Source: Thalassobaculum sp. OXR-137 | GTDB lineage: Bacteria; Pseudomonadota; Alphaproteobacteria; Thalassobaculales; Thalassobaculaceae | Length of the DNA: 64,000 nucleotides | Reading direction: 5' to 3' | Assembly (NCBI RefSeq): GCF_034377285.1 | Contig: NZ_CP139715.1 | Coordinates: forward strand, 5,126,501 to 5,190,500 | Part shown: in pieces, positions 55,042-63,757 of the stretch | How the letters are laid out: every line of letters begins with the position of its first letter | Numbering within the stretch: the stretch's first letter is position 1 | The notes under the pieces: generated by a model | What the model was told of the DNA's origin: nothing | The model's input: the letters and a program-made list of their open reading frames with translations, nothing else | Database searches by the model: none | Made by a program: the position numbers and the translations under genes

Positions 55042-55839
55042 CTACCGCCCCACCCGTAGTGCCGGTAGTGCCAGGCCCGCGCAGAACAGCAGGATCGCCG
55101 CCACCACGATCGACGGGCCGGAGGGCGTGTCCCATTGCAGCGAGGCGAACAGGCCGAGCGCCACCGCCAGCGCCCCGGTCAGCGCCGCCAGAACCGCCAT
55201 CGCTTCCGGCGTAGCCGCCAGACGGCGGGCGGCGGCGGCCGGGATGATCAGGAGCGAGGTGATCAGCAACACGCCGACCACCTTCATCGCGACGGCAATC
55301 ACCAGCGCCATCAGCAGCATCAGCACCGCCCGGGCCCGCTCCGGCCGCATGCCCTCGGCCGCCGCCAGGTCAGGGTGCACCGTATCGGCGAGCAGGGGCC
55401 GCCAGAACCAGAACAGCCCGGCCAGCACGACCGCACCGCCCGCCCAGATCAGCGCCACATCCGTCACGCCGACCGCCAGAACGTCACCGAACAGCAGGGC
55501 CGTCAGGTCGATCCGTACCCAGGTCATCAGCGCGACCAGGACCAGGCCTACCGCCAGGGTCCCGTGGGACAGCAGACCGAGCAGCGCGTCGGTCGACAAG
55601 GCACGCCGCCGGTCGAGCAGCAGCAGGAGACCGGCGATCGTCGCCGCCACCGCGAAGACGCCGAATACCGGCGCGATCTGCAACACCAGGGAGAGCGCCA
55701 CCCCGAGCAGGCCGGCATGGGCCATGGTGTCGCCGAAATAGGCCATACGCCGCCACACCACGAAGCAGCCGAGCGGCCCGGCCGTCAGCGCCACCCCGAT
55801 CCCGGCCAGCAGGGCGCGTACGAAGAAGTCGTCAAGCAT
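55042..55839 (-). CDS. znuB: Zinc ABC transporter permease ZnuB
   Basis: A 265-residue permease with about eight to nine hydrophobic helices of the ABC-3 family. Marks: ALTAGPLGCFVVWRRMAYFGDTMAHAGLLGVAL and KVVGVLLITSLLIIPAAAARRLA. ATG 55839 overlaps the last eight bases of znuC. It forms the membrane channel for zinc brought by ZnuA. In E. coli the order is znuA divergent from znuCB, the same as here. Confidence 0.93.
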   Translation of the reverse strand: MLDDFFVRALLAGIGVALTAGPLGCFVVWRRMAYFGDTMAHAGLLGVALSLVLQIAPVFGVFAVAATIAGLLLLLDRRRALSTDALLGLLSHGTLAVGLVLVALMTWVRIDLTALLFGDVLAVGVTDVALIWAGGAVVLAGLFWFWRPLLADTVHPDLAAAEGMRPERARAVLMLLMALVIAVAMKVVGVLLITSLLIIPAAAARRLAATPEAMAVLAALTGALAVALGLFASLQWDTPSGPSIVVAAILLFCAGLALPALRVGR

Positions 55840-56710
55840 GGGGATGGCCGTGCTGCCCGCCGGAATGGGAATGGGAATGCCCGTGGTCGTGCCCGTCATG
55901 GTCATGGGCATGGCCGTCGGTGATCGAACCGTCGGCATTGCGGATCCGGCCGTCCGGCAGATGGGTATGGTCGTGCTGGTGCCGGTAGACCGCCAGCGCG
56001 CCCGCGGCCCTTCCGCCGAACAGGCGCAGGTATTCCGGGTTCTCCGCCACCGTCTGCGGGGTCCCGCGGCAGCAGACATGGCCGTTGAGGCAAACCACGG
56101 TGTCGGTCTGCGCCATCACCACATGCAGGTCGTGGGAGATCAGCAGGATGCCGCAGCCGGTCTCGTCGCGGATCCGCTTGATCAGGCCGTACAGCGTGAC
56201 CTCGCCGGTGAAATCCACCCCCTGCACCGGCTCGTCCAGGATCAGCAGGTTGGGGCGGCGCACCATGGCGCGGGCCAGCAGGGCGCGCTGGAATTCGCCG
56301 CCGGACAGGGACTGCACCTCCGCCTCGGCCAGATGGGGAATGCCGACCGCCTCCAGCGCCTGGGAGATCTGCGCAGGGGAATGGCGGGAGGTCAGCGTCA
56401 TCAGCCGCCGCACGGTGATCGGCAGGGTCCAGTCGATCTGGATTTTCTGCGGCACATAGCCGACCCGCAAGTCGCGGCGGCTCTCCGCCCGGCCTTCGTC
56501 GGCCCGGATCACCCCCGCCGCCACCTTGGCGGTCGTCGTCTTGCCGGAGCCGTTGGGGCCGATCAGCGTAACGATCTCGCCCGGGCGCACGTCGAGATCG
56601 ACGTTGCGGGTCAGCCAGCGCCCGGCCCGCTGCACGCCCACCCCGGACAGGCGGACCAGCACGTCATCCGGCGCGCGCGCCGGATCCGGCAATATCTCGG
56701 CAGTGGCCAT
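55832..56710 (-). CDS. znuC: Zinc ABC transporter ATPase ZnuC with His-rich C-terminal tail
   Basis: A 292-residue ATPase. Walker A GPNGSGKTT (~49-57), signature LSGGEFQRALLARA, Walker B LLILDEPVQGVD, and H-loop LLISHDLHVVMAQ are intact. Beyond the usual ~245 residues there is a tail whose last ~26 residues hold eleven or more histidines (DGHAHDHDGHDHGHSHSHSG region), resembling the His loop of ZnuA but on the cytoplasmic side. That tail could bind zinc and sense or buffer the imported metal. ATG 56710 has GAGG about seven bases ahead. A Zur-type box lies upstream. Confidence 0.93.
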   Translation of the reverse strand: MATAEILPDPARAPDDVLVRLSGVGVQRAGRWLTRNVDLDVRPGEIVTLIGPNGSGKTTTAKVAAGVIRADEGRAESRRDLRVGYVPQKIQIDWTLPITVRRLMTLTSRHSPAQISQALEAVGIPHLAEAEVQSLSGGEFQRALLARAMVRRPNLLILDEPVQGVDFTGEVTLYGLIKRIRDETGCGILLISHDLHVVMAQTDTVVCLNGHVCCRGTPQTVAENPEYLRLFGGRAAGALAVYRHQHDHTHLPDGRIRNADGSITDGHAHDHDGHDHGHSHSHSGGQHGHPHA

Positions 56711-56766
56711 GGGTGAACCTCTTTCTTCCCTCTTGCGCGGAGATATGACAGCGGTTACGACTGACC

Positions 56767-56790
56767 GCAACGTTATAATATAACATTTAA
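56767..56790. promoter_or_regulatory. Zur box between znuC and znuA
   Basis: GTTATAATATAAC at 56772-56784 is a perfect 13-base palindrome; with flanks (AAC before, ATT after) it is nearly identical to the E. coli Zur box core GTTATAnTATAAC. It contains TATAAT-like -10 elements in both directions, so one bound dimer pair could block both divergent promoters. No zur gene is in the window. Confidence 0.9.
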
Positions 56791-56813
56791 AGACACCAAT
56801 GCCGGAGAGTCCG

Positions 56814-57830
56814 ATGCGGAACCCCCTCACCGCCGCCCCGATCCTTGCCGCCCTCCTGACCGGCCTGACCGGTCCCGCCCTGGCCGAGACGTCGGTCGTC
56901 GCCACCATCAAGCCGCTGCATTCCCTGGTCGCCGGCGTGATGGAAGGTGTCGGCACCCCCACCCTGCTGATCCCGGGGACGACATCGCCGCATACCTTCA
57001 CCCTGAAGCCGTCCGACGCCCGCAAGCTGGAGGATGCGCGGGTCGTGTTCTGGATCGGCCCGGATCTCGAGACCGCCCTGGAGCATCCGCTGGAGACCCT
57101 GGCCGCCAAAGCAACGGTCGAGACGCTGATGAACGCCCCGGGCATCACCCAGCGCGGGTTTCCCGAAGGTCACGATCACGACCACGGGCATGACGCCGAC
57201 CATAAGGACGCAGAGCACAAGGACGACGATCACAAGGACGCTGCTCACAAGGACCACGACCACGACAAGGACGGCCACAAGGAAGCAGAAGAGCACGGGC
57301 ATCACCACCACGGAACGCACGATCCGCATGTCTGGCTGGATCCGAAGAATGCCGAGGCCATGCTCGCCGCGATCGCCGCGACGCTCAGCGACGCGATGCC
57401 GGAGCATGGCGATGCCTTTGCCGCCAATGCCGCCCGGATGACCGCCCAGCTGACGAAGCTGGGGGACGAGGTCACCGCGATCTTGGCGCCGGTCTCGGTC
57501 AAACCGTTCCTCACGTTCCACGACGCGCTCGGCCACTTCAACGCACGCTACGGGCTCACCAAGGGCGAGGCGATCGTGGTCAATCCGGAGATCAAGCCGG
57601 GTGCCAAGCGGATCGCCGAACTGCGCGAGGAGATCGAAGAGGAAGGCTTCGCCTGCGTCTTCATCGAGCCGCAGTTCGACCCGTCCATCGCCGAGGTGAT
57701 CGTCGAGGGCAGCGACGCCAAGATCGCCACACTCGACCCGCTGGGCAGCGCCCTGGCGGAAGGGCCCGCCCTCTATCCGGATCTGATCCGCGGCATCGCC
57801 CAGACCCTCCACGACTGCATGGCCGACTGA
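56814..57830 (+). CDS. znuA: Zinc ABC transporter substrate-binding protein ZnuA
   Basis: A 338-residue periplasmic protein with a signal peptide (MRNPLTAAPILAALLTGLTG, cleavage near ALAETS). Cluster A-1 fold. Zinc ligands are His in IKPLHSLVAGVME (~40), His of HDPHVWLDP (~165) and His in FLTFHDALGHF (~230). Between the first two is a ~50-residue His/Asp/Lys loop (EHKDDDHKD repeats) that collects zinc. ATG 56814 has GGAGAG six bases ahead; the upstream ATG 56799 lacks a ribosome site. It delivers Zn2+ to ZnuB. Regulated by the Zur box upstream. Confidence 0.95.
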   Translation: MRNPLTAAPILAALLTGLTGPALAETSVVATIKPLHSLVAGVMEGVGTPTLLIPGTTSPHTFTLKPSDARKLEDARVVFWIGPDLETALEHPLETLAAKATVETLMNAPGITQRGFPEGHDHDHGHDADHKDAEHKDDDHKDAAHKDHDHDKDGHKEAEEHGHHHHGTHDPHVWLDPKNAEAMLAAIAATLSDAMPEHGDAFAANAARMTAQLTKLGDEVTAILAPVSVKPFLTFHDALGHFNARYGLTKGEAIVVNPEIKPGAKRIAELREEIEEEGFACVFIEPQFDPSIAEVIVEGSDAKIATLDPLGSALAEGPALYPDLIRGIAQTLHDCMAD

Positions 57831-57982
57831 TGCGGGTCCGCTGGACGCCGGGGCGGTGGGCCGACCGCCGCCCCGCCCAGCCAGCCGATTTCGCTCTCGG
57901 ACGGAACGACAAACATTCCTGAAACACGCGGGCGGACCTCTTCCGTCCGCGCCCTGGCCGGGCCATCTCAATCTGTAACAAT

Positions 57983-58000
57983 CAGCCATCGCGATGGCTG
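57983..58000. promoter_or_regulatory. 18-base perfect palindrome upstream of the TPR-sulfotransferase gene
   Basis: CAGCCATCGCGATGGCTG is a perfect inverted repeat without spacer, 84 bases before the next start codon. Around it (57838-57955) lie two GC-rich hairpins that could terminate znuA. The palindrome may be an operator; no regulator is assignable. Confidence 0.45.
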
Positions 58001-58083
58001 TCCACGGCCAGAGAGCTAGATCCTGTTACTTCCAGCATCGCCGACCCGGCTTCCGGACGACGGCCTCCGCGCGCGAACGACCC

Positions 58084-59760
58084 ATGGTTGACGCCTCTGC
58101 GTTCGCGGATGCTTTGCGTATCGCCCGAGAGCACCACGGGGCCGGACGCCTTAAACCGGCGTTGGCGGCCTACGAAACCCTTCTCAAACAAGCACCCACC
58201 GATGCCGAGGCGCTGTTCGGCTCAGGCATGGTGCTGGCCGCGCTGGGAGCCGTTCCCCAGGCGTTGACCCAGCTGGACAAGGCTCACGCCGCCAGCCCGG
58301 AACGCACGGACATCGCTTTCGCCCGTGCCTCGCTTCTGTTCGATGCGGACCGGCTGATCGCCAGCGAGACGGCCTACGAGGAGGCGCATCGTCTGGGCCG
58401 CTCACCGCGGGACCTCCTGACCTTTGCGCAGGGCATGCGCAACCTGGGCCGCCTGGAGCGGGCGGAGGACGCCCTGCGCCGCGCCATCACCCTGGAGCCG
58501 ACCGCAGCCCCTCTGCTCGCCCTTTCCGACGTCCTGATCGACCGCTACCGGGTGGAGGAAGCGGTCGATGCCTGCCGGCGCGCCTGCCTGCTTGCCCCGA
58601 GTTCGGCCGCGAGCCTGCGCCTGGGCACCCGGCTGCTGGAGGCCGGCCGGACCGACCCGGCGCGCCGGGCCTTCCGGCAGGCGATCGTGCAGACTCCGGC
58701 CAATACCGCCGCAAGATACAGCCTCGCCCGCATCACCCGGCATGCCGCCGAGGATGCGGATGTCCGCGAGGTGCGGCGCCTGGCAGACGCGTCCAACCTT
58801 GCTCCCCGGCGGCGGGCGGATGCGCATTTCGCCCTGTTCAAGGTTTACGAGGACCTCGACAGAACGGAAGCGGCCTTCGACCACCTCGCCCGGGCGAATG
58901 CTCTGGTGCGCAGCCAGATCTCCTATTCGTCGGCAGCCGATCAGCGGTATTTCGAGCGGATCCGGACGGCATTCGACTCGATCGAGGGTGCAGACCCTCG
59001 CCCTATCGACGGCCCGGGCGCGGGTCAGATCTTCGTGGTCGGACTGCCGCGTTCCGGGACCACCCTGGTCGAGCAGATCCTGGCCAGCCACCCGATGGTC
59101 CACGGCGCGGGAGAAATCCAGAACCTCCGCCTGGAAATGCTGCGCGGGTTCGAACGCGGCGGCGCGACCGGCGGGTTTCCGGACGGCGCGCCGTTTCTGG
59201 ACAGGGCCGGCTGGCAGGGGGTCGGCGACGGCTACATCACCTCCCTGGAGCCGAGCGGCCGCCCGGTGACCGTCAACAAGACCCCCGGCAACTTCCAGAT
59301 GGTCCCGGCGATCTGGCGGGCACTGCCGGGCGCACGGATCGTGCATTGCCGGCGCAATCCGCTGGACACCTGCTTCTCGATCTACAGGCACAACTTCGTC
59401 GGCTGGGGCCTGCACTATGCCTACGACCAGACGGACGTGGCGGCGCTCTACGCGATCTACGACCGGTTCATGGCCCACTGGTCGGCCCACTGGCCGGACC
59501 GCCTGTTCGACCTGTCCTATGAGCGGCTGGTGGAGGACCCGGAGACGGTGGCCCGCGCGCTGCTGAACTATTGCGGTCTGCCTTGGGACGACCGCTGCCT
59601 GGATTTCGCCAATACCCGGCGGATTGTCCGCACGGCCAGCGTGGAGCAGGTGCGCCGTCCGATCCACGCCCAGGCGGTCGGATCCTGGAAAAGGTACGCG
59701 GCCCATCTCGGACCGATGCGAGACGGCTTGCGCGCGGCGGGGATCGAGGCCGAAGCCTGA
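58084..59760 (+). CDS. TPR-repeat sulfotransferase
   Basis: A 558-residue protein. Residues ~1-275 are tetratricopeptide-like repeats (typical A-x-x-x-Y/F units, e.g. KPALAAYETLLKQAP, AEDALRRAITLEPTAAP, VEEAVDACRRACLLAP). Residues ~312-558 are a sulfotransferase domain: PAPS-binding GLPRSGTTLVEQ (320-331), then the 3'-phosphate-binding region CRRNPLDTCFSIYRHNF. It would transfer sulfate from PAPS to a peptide, sugar or lipid acceptor. The TPR part likely positions the acceptor. No signal peptide. ATG 58084 lacks a strong ribosome site; the frame extends to 57994. Convergent with the first PAS_5 gene (10-base gap). Confidence 0.87.
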   Translation: MVDASAFADALRIAREHHGAGRLKPALAAYETLLKQAPTDAEALFGSGMVLAALGAVPQALTQLDKAHAASPERTDIAFARASLLFDADRLIASETAYEEAHRLGRSPRDLLTFAQGMRNLGRLERAEDALRRAITLEPTAAPLLALSDVLIDRYRVEEAVDACRRACLLAPSSAASLRLGTRLLEAGRTDPARRAFRQAIVQTPANTAARYSLARITRHAAEDADVREVRRLADASNLAPRRRADAHFALFKVYEDLDRTEAAFDHLARANALVRSQISYSSAADQRYFERIRTAFDSIEGADPRPIDGPGAGQIFVVGLPRSGTTLVEQILASHPMVHGAGEIQNLRLEMLRGFERGGATGGFPDGAPFLDRAGWQGVGDGYITSLEPSGRPVTVNKTPGNFQMVPAIWRALPGARIVHCRRNPLDTCFSIYRHNFVGWGLHYAYDQTDVAALYAIYDRFMAHWSAHWPDRLFDLSYERLVEDPETVARALLNYCGLPWDDRCLDFANTRRIVRTASVEQVRRPIHAQAVGSWKRYAAHLGPMRDGLRAAGIEAEA

Positions 59761-59770
59761 GAAGGGCCGG

Positions 59771-60319
59771 TCAGGTTTTGCGGCCGGGCCGAACCCCATT
59801 GGCGAAGATCGCGACGAATACCTGATCGATCGCCCCACCCTTGACCGTCGAAACAGGCAGTAGAAGCCGTTCCGCGATGCTGTAGTCCTTCTGGAAAATC
59901 TTGATCAGGTGAACGGTCGGCTGGCCCAGCTCGCAGACCTCCCGAAGGTCGGGAAGAAAGGTGGACCCGAACCGCGCGTCCACCTCGGAGGCCCAGCGAT
60001 CGGTCCAGTTCTCGCCGGTCAGGTTGCCGACATAGGTCCCTTCCAGCCGGTTCCGGAAGTCGTTCCGCTCCGCCACCCGCTCGTAGACGCTGAGATAGCC
60101 GAGCCATTTCACCAGCCGGGCGGGGTCGAAGGCCGTGCGGTCGGGAACGCCCGTCTCCGGCCTGGCCGCCCGCCAGTACTCCAGCAGCGACGCCGCCAGC
60201 GGGCTGAGGTCGCGGTCGGCGTTCTCCACACGCACGCTCGATTTCGAACCGAGGCGCTCTTCCCGTCGTTCAGCCACGCCCGCCGCAAGCGGCTGATCTG
60301 GTAGCCGGAAGATTTTCAT
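59771..60319 (-). CDS. PAS_5-family domain protein (1 of 2)
   Basis: A 182-residue protein with one PAS domain of the alphaproteobacterial PAS_5 type: SLLEYWRAARPETGVPDRTAFDPARLVKWLGYLSVYERV, then FRNRLEGTYVGNLTGENWTDRW and a closing TVHLIKIFQKDYSIAERLLLPVS strand set. ATG 60319 (MKIFRLPDQP); the frame extends to 60403. No output domain, so it probably senses a ligand and signals by protein contact. A second PAS_5 protein lies at 60956 on the other strand, with a short ORF and a CRP-type palindrome between. Confidence 0.82.
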   Translation of the reverse strand: MKIFRLPDQPLAAGVAERREERLGSKSSVRVENADRDLSPLAASLLEYWRAARPETGVPDRTAFDPARLVKWLGYLSVYERVAERNDFRNRLEGTYVGNLTGENWTDRWASEVDARFGSTFLPDLREVCELGQPTVHLIKIFQKDYSIAERLLLPVSTVKGGAIDQVFVAIFANGVRPGRKT

Positions 60320-60420
60320 GCCGGTCCGTCCGTTCCTGGTAGAAAGACCACTATGACCGATTTTTATTAAAACACGAGCTAGGATGCAGGCGTCAGTTGG
60401 CAACTGCCGAAAACGGATTC

Positions 60421-60436
60421 TGTGAGCTATCTCACA
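60421..60436. promoter_or_regulatory. CRP-type palindrome TGTGA-N6-TCACA, second copy
   Basis: TGTGAGCTATCTCACA is exact for the CRP-family consensus. It is 102 bases upstream of the minus-strand PAS_5 start and 84 bases upstream of the small plus-strand ORF, so it could control both. Compare the site at 44161-44178. Confidence 0.62.
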
Positions 60437-60519
60437 CGGCGGCCAACCCTGTGGACGGCCGGATCTCGAATCACCTAGAGTCGGAAACGCTGCTTTCGGC
60501 GCCGGGCGGGGGCCCAGGA

Positions 60520-60768
60520 ATGTCTAGAAAAAACGTCGTCTTGAAGGCCATCGCCGAGGTGCTGGGGCGGAAGAGTACCGCCTATACGGATCTCGCCAGC
60601 GCCATCGAGAACAACGACAACCTCAGCCTGATCCTGTGCCAACAGGCCCTGGAAAGCTTGCCGATCGAGACGAAGTCGGCACTCTGGTCGCGGGTTCGCG
60701 ACCTTGAGGAGGCCCTGTCGAACGACGCCTCGCTTGCCGAGACCGACGACGTCAAGGATATCGCCTGA
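60520..60768 (+). CDS. Small hypothetical helical protein
   Basis: An 82-residue protein from ATG 60520 (MSRKNVVLKAIAEVLGRK); the frame extends to 60397 but has poor coding character there. It is acidic at the C-terminus (EEALSNDASLAETDDVKD) and helical throughout; no domain is recognised. A GGGCGGGGG stretch precedes the start. It lies between two PAS_5 genes and downstream of the CRP-type site. It may be a regulatory partner, but the identity is unknown. Confidence 0.6.
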   Translation: MSRKNVVLKAIAEVLGRKSTAYTDLASAIENNDNLSLILCQQALESLPIETKSALWSRVRDLEEALSNDASLAETDDVKDIA

Positions 60769-60955
60769 AGGACATCGCCTGACTGCCGCCGAAATAGGCG
60801 CTGGCGAAAATTATGATAACCTTCATACTTTGACGAGTAAAAGCCGGCTCGCCTTTAGCGCCGATCCGTTCCGTATGAACTCAGGGACGCGTCCGCCATC
60901 TGCCGGAGACGACGCCTTGCCCCCGCTCACGCTGGCCCCCGACCACGGAAGCCTG

Positions 60956-61465
60956 ATGTCCCAGCCGTTATCAGATCTGGTAGGGCGGTTTCGCCAGGAA
61001 CGCCTGCAGGTGCTCGAGCCTGAAAGCGCGGTCGGCAAACTGGCCGACCATCCGAAGGCGCTGACGCTGTTTCGTGCCTGGCAGAAGTGGTGCCGCGGCC
61101 GCATCTGCCCCGAACGGGCCGATGTCGAGCCGTTGGATATCCCGGCACTTCTGGAATACATCGTGCTGCTCGACGTGGAGGAACGCGACTTCCGCTTCCG
61201 CCTTGTCGGAGAGACGATCGCCAACCGCTATGCCATCCGGCTCAAGGGCAAGACGATCACCCAGCTCATGGCCGGATCCAGCCTGGACGAGACCCTGTAC
61301 GAGCATCGGCGGTGCGCGCAGGACCGGCGTCCCGTGCTGGTCACCCATACGGACGCCATGACCTCTCTGGGCGACACCCGGTCCTACAGCCGGCTGCTTC
61401 TGCCGCTCGGCGCGCAGGGGCCGCGGGCGAGCCACATCATCGGCGTGATGCAGTTCTACCGCTGA
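60956..61465 (+). CDS. PAS_5-family domain protein (2 of 2)
   Basis: A 169-residue protein from ATG 60956 (MSQPLSDLVGRFRQER), which has GGAAG ahead; ATG 60875 would add 27 residues without a ribosome site. PAS_5 core: LFRAWQKWCRGRICPERADVEPLDIPALLEYIVLLDVEERDFRFRLVGETIANRYAIRLKGKTI, then SYSRLLLPLG and the closing HIIGVMQFYR strand. It shares its architecture with the gene at 59771 but is not a close copy. The stop is seven bases from the convergent glgB gene. Confidence 0.8.
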   Translation: MSQPLSDLVGRFRQERLQVLEPESAVGKLADHPKALTLFRAWQKWCRGRICPERADVEPLDIPALLEYIVLLDVEERDFRFRLVGETIANRYAIRLKGKTITQLMAGSSLDETLYEHRRCAQDRRPVLVTHTDAMTSLGDTRSYSRLLLPLGAQGPRASHIIGVMQFYR

Positions 61466-61472
61466 CCTGATC

Positions 61473-63674
61473 CTACCCCGTATGCTCCAGCACGACGCCG
61501 GCGAGCGGCGGCAGATCGACCACGATCGATTGGGCGAATCCGTCCCAGGGGATGGTCTCGCTCTCGAGCGTCTCGCGCATCGGCGCCCCGCTGCCGCCAT
61601 AGGCGGTGGCATCGGTGTTGAGCCGCAGGGTCCAGGTGCCGTCGGCCGGCACCCCGAAGCGCCAACCCGGCCGCGGGACCGGGGTGAAATTGAAGGCCGC
61701 CGCCACCGGGGCGTCGCCCTCTTCCCCGTAACGGGCCCAGGCGATCACGGATTCCGCCTCCGCCCCGCCGTTGATCCAGCCGAAACCGTCCTCGCGCGTG
61801 TCGCGGCGGTGCAATGCCGGCAGCGACCGGTACAGCCGGTTCAAGTCGCGCACCAGCGCCTTCACGCCCGCATGATCGGCGGAGTCCAGGGCCGCCCAGT
61901 CCAGCTCGGAATCGTGGTTCCATTCCTTCGCCTGGGCCAGCTCGCCGCCCATGAACAGCAGCTTTTTGCCCGGATGGGTCCACATGAAGGCGTAGTAGGT
62001 CCGCAGGTTGGCGAAGCTCTGCCAGCGGTCGCCCGGCATCCGACCCAGCAGCGAGCCCTTGCCGTGCACAACCTCGTCGTGGCTCAGCGGCAGGATGAAG
62101 TTTTCGGTGAACGCGTAGTGCAGGCCGAATGTCATCTTGGAATGGTGGTAGCGCCGGTGGAGCGGATCCTCCTTCATGTATTCCAGGGTGTCGTTCATCC
62201 ACCCCATGTTCCACTTGAAGCCGAAGCCGAGTCCGTCCTCGCTGGTCGGCCGGGTGACGCCCGGCCAGGCCGTCGATTCCTCGGCGATGGTCATGACCGA
62301 ACTGTCGGCGCCGTAGACAACCTCGTTCATCCGCTTCAGCAGGGCGATGGCTTCCAGGTTCTCACGGCCGCCATGGACGTTCGGCACCCACTCGCCGTCG
62401 GACCGGCTGTAATCGCGGTACAGCATCGACGCGACGGCATCGACCCGCAGCCCGTCGGCATGGTGTGCCTCCAGCCAGTACAGGGCGTTGGCGATGAGGA
62501 AGTTCGACACCTCGCGGCGGCCGTAATTGTAGATCAGGGTGTTCCAGTCCTTGTGGAATCCCTCGCGCGGGTCGGCGTGTTCGTAGAGCGCGGTGCCGTC
62601 GAACTGGCCGAGGCCGTGCGGATCGCTCGGGAAATGCCCCGGCACCCAGTCGAGGATCAGCCCGAGGCCGTGCGCGTGGCAGGCCGCCACGAAATCGCGG
62701 AACTCCTCCGGCCGGCCGAAACGGATCGACGGGGCGAACAGCCCGACCGGCTGATAGCCCCAGGACCCGTCGAACGGGAACTCCGAGATCGGCATGACCT
62801 CGATATGGGTGAAGCCCATTTCCGCCACATAGGGCACCAGTTCCTCGGCGAGCTCCTTGTAGGACAGCATGCGGCCGTCCTCTTCCCAGCGCCGTTTCCA
62901 CGATCCGAGATGGACCTCGTAGATGGAGATCGGTGCGTCGATCCGATTGCGCTCGGCCCGCGACGCCATCCAGGCGTCGTCCGGCCAGCCATAGCCGCGC
63001 AGGTCGCGCACGATGGAGGAGGTTTCCGGCGGATGCTGGGAGCCGAAGCCGATCGGATCGGCCTTCAGCGGCAGCAGCATGCCCCCGGGCCCGCGGATCT
63101 CGTATTTGTACTGCATGCCGGCTTCGAGGCCGGGCAGGAAGATCTCCCATACGCCGGTGGCGCCGCGGCGGCGCATCACGTGGCGGCGGCCGTCCCAGGC
63201 ATTGAACTCGCCGACGACGGACACCCGCATGGCATTGGGCGCCCAGACGGCGAAATGGACACCCTCCACCCCCTCATGGGTGATCGGATGGGCGCCGAGA
63301 ACCTGCCACAGGCGCAGGTGGCTGCCTTCGGAGAGGTAGTACTCGTCCTGCTCGCCGATGACCGGACCGAACGCATAGGGATCGACGACGTCCCAGGTAT
63401 CCTGCCCACGATGGGCGCGCAGCCGATAGGCGCCGGGATCGGCGCCCAGTCTGGCGGCGAAGACCCCGTCGGCCTTGGCCGGCGACAGCTCCGCCACCGG
63501 TTTGCCGGATTTTCCGGGGATCAGCTCGACGCGCTCGGCGCCGGGAATGTAGGCCCGCACGACGACGCCGTCGCCCTGCGGATGAATGCCAAGTACCGAG
63601 AACGGATCCGGGAAGATACCCCGGGCGATATCGGCGGCGGTCGTCGGATCGATGAGCTGTGTCTCGTCGGTCAT
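61473..63674 (-). CDS. glgB: 1,4-alpha-glucan branching enzyme
   Basis: A 733-residue GH13 branching enzyme. N-terminal CBM48 modules (VRVSVVGEFNAWDGRRHVMRR), then the catalytic barrel with GLRVDAVASMLYRDYSR (nucleophile Asp), TIAEESTAWPGVTRP (acid/base Glu) and LPLSHDEVVHGKGS (third carboxylate). The C-terminal beta domain ends in PPLAGVVLEHTG. It creates alpha-1,6 branches in glycogen. It follows glgP 83 bases downstream on the same strand, so synthesis and breakdown enzymes are encoded in one probable operon. Confidence 0.97.
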   Translation of the reverse strand: MTDETQLIDPTTAADIARGIFPDPFSVLGIHPQGDGVVVRAYIPGAERVELIPGKSGKPVAELSPAKADGVFAARLGADPGAYRLRAHRGQDTWDVVDPYAFGPVIGEQDEYYLSEGSHLRLWQVLGAHPITHEGVEGVHFAVWAPNAMRVSVVGEFNAWDGRRHVMRRRGATGVWEIFLPGLEAGMQYKYEIRGPGGMLLPLKADPIGFGSQHPPETSSIVRDLRGYGWPDDAWMASRAERNRIDAPISIYEVHLGSWKRRWEEDGRMLSYKELAEELVPYVAEMGFTHIEVMPISEFPFDGSWGYQPVGLFAPSIRFGRPEEFRDFVAACHAHGLGLILDWVPGHFPSDPHGLGQFDGTALYEHADPREGFHKDWNTLIYNYGRREVSNFLIANALYWLEAHHADGLRVDAVASMLYRDYSRSDGEWVPNVHGGRENLEAIALLKRMNEVVYGADSSVMTIAEESTAWPGVTRPTSEDGLGFGFKWNMGWMNDTLEYMKEDPLHRRYHHSKMTFGLHYAFTENFILPLSHDEVVHGKGSLLGRMPGDRWQSFANLRTYYAFMWTHPGKKLLFMGGELAQAKEWNHDSELDWAALDSADHAGVKALVRDLNRLYRSLPALHRRDTREDGFGWINGGAEAESVIAWARYGEEGDAPVAAAFNFTPVPRPGWRFGVPADGTWTLRLNTDATAYGGSGAPMRETLESETIPWDGFAQSIVVDLPPLAGVVLEHTG

Positions 63675-63757
63675 GGATCTCCGCTTTGCCGGTTGTTGTC
63701 AGGTCGATGTCCCCGCTCCCGAGGTCGGGAGCGGGCGGACGGTCGACGCCGCGGGCG

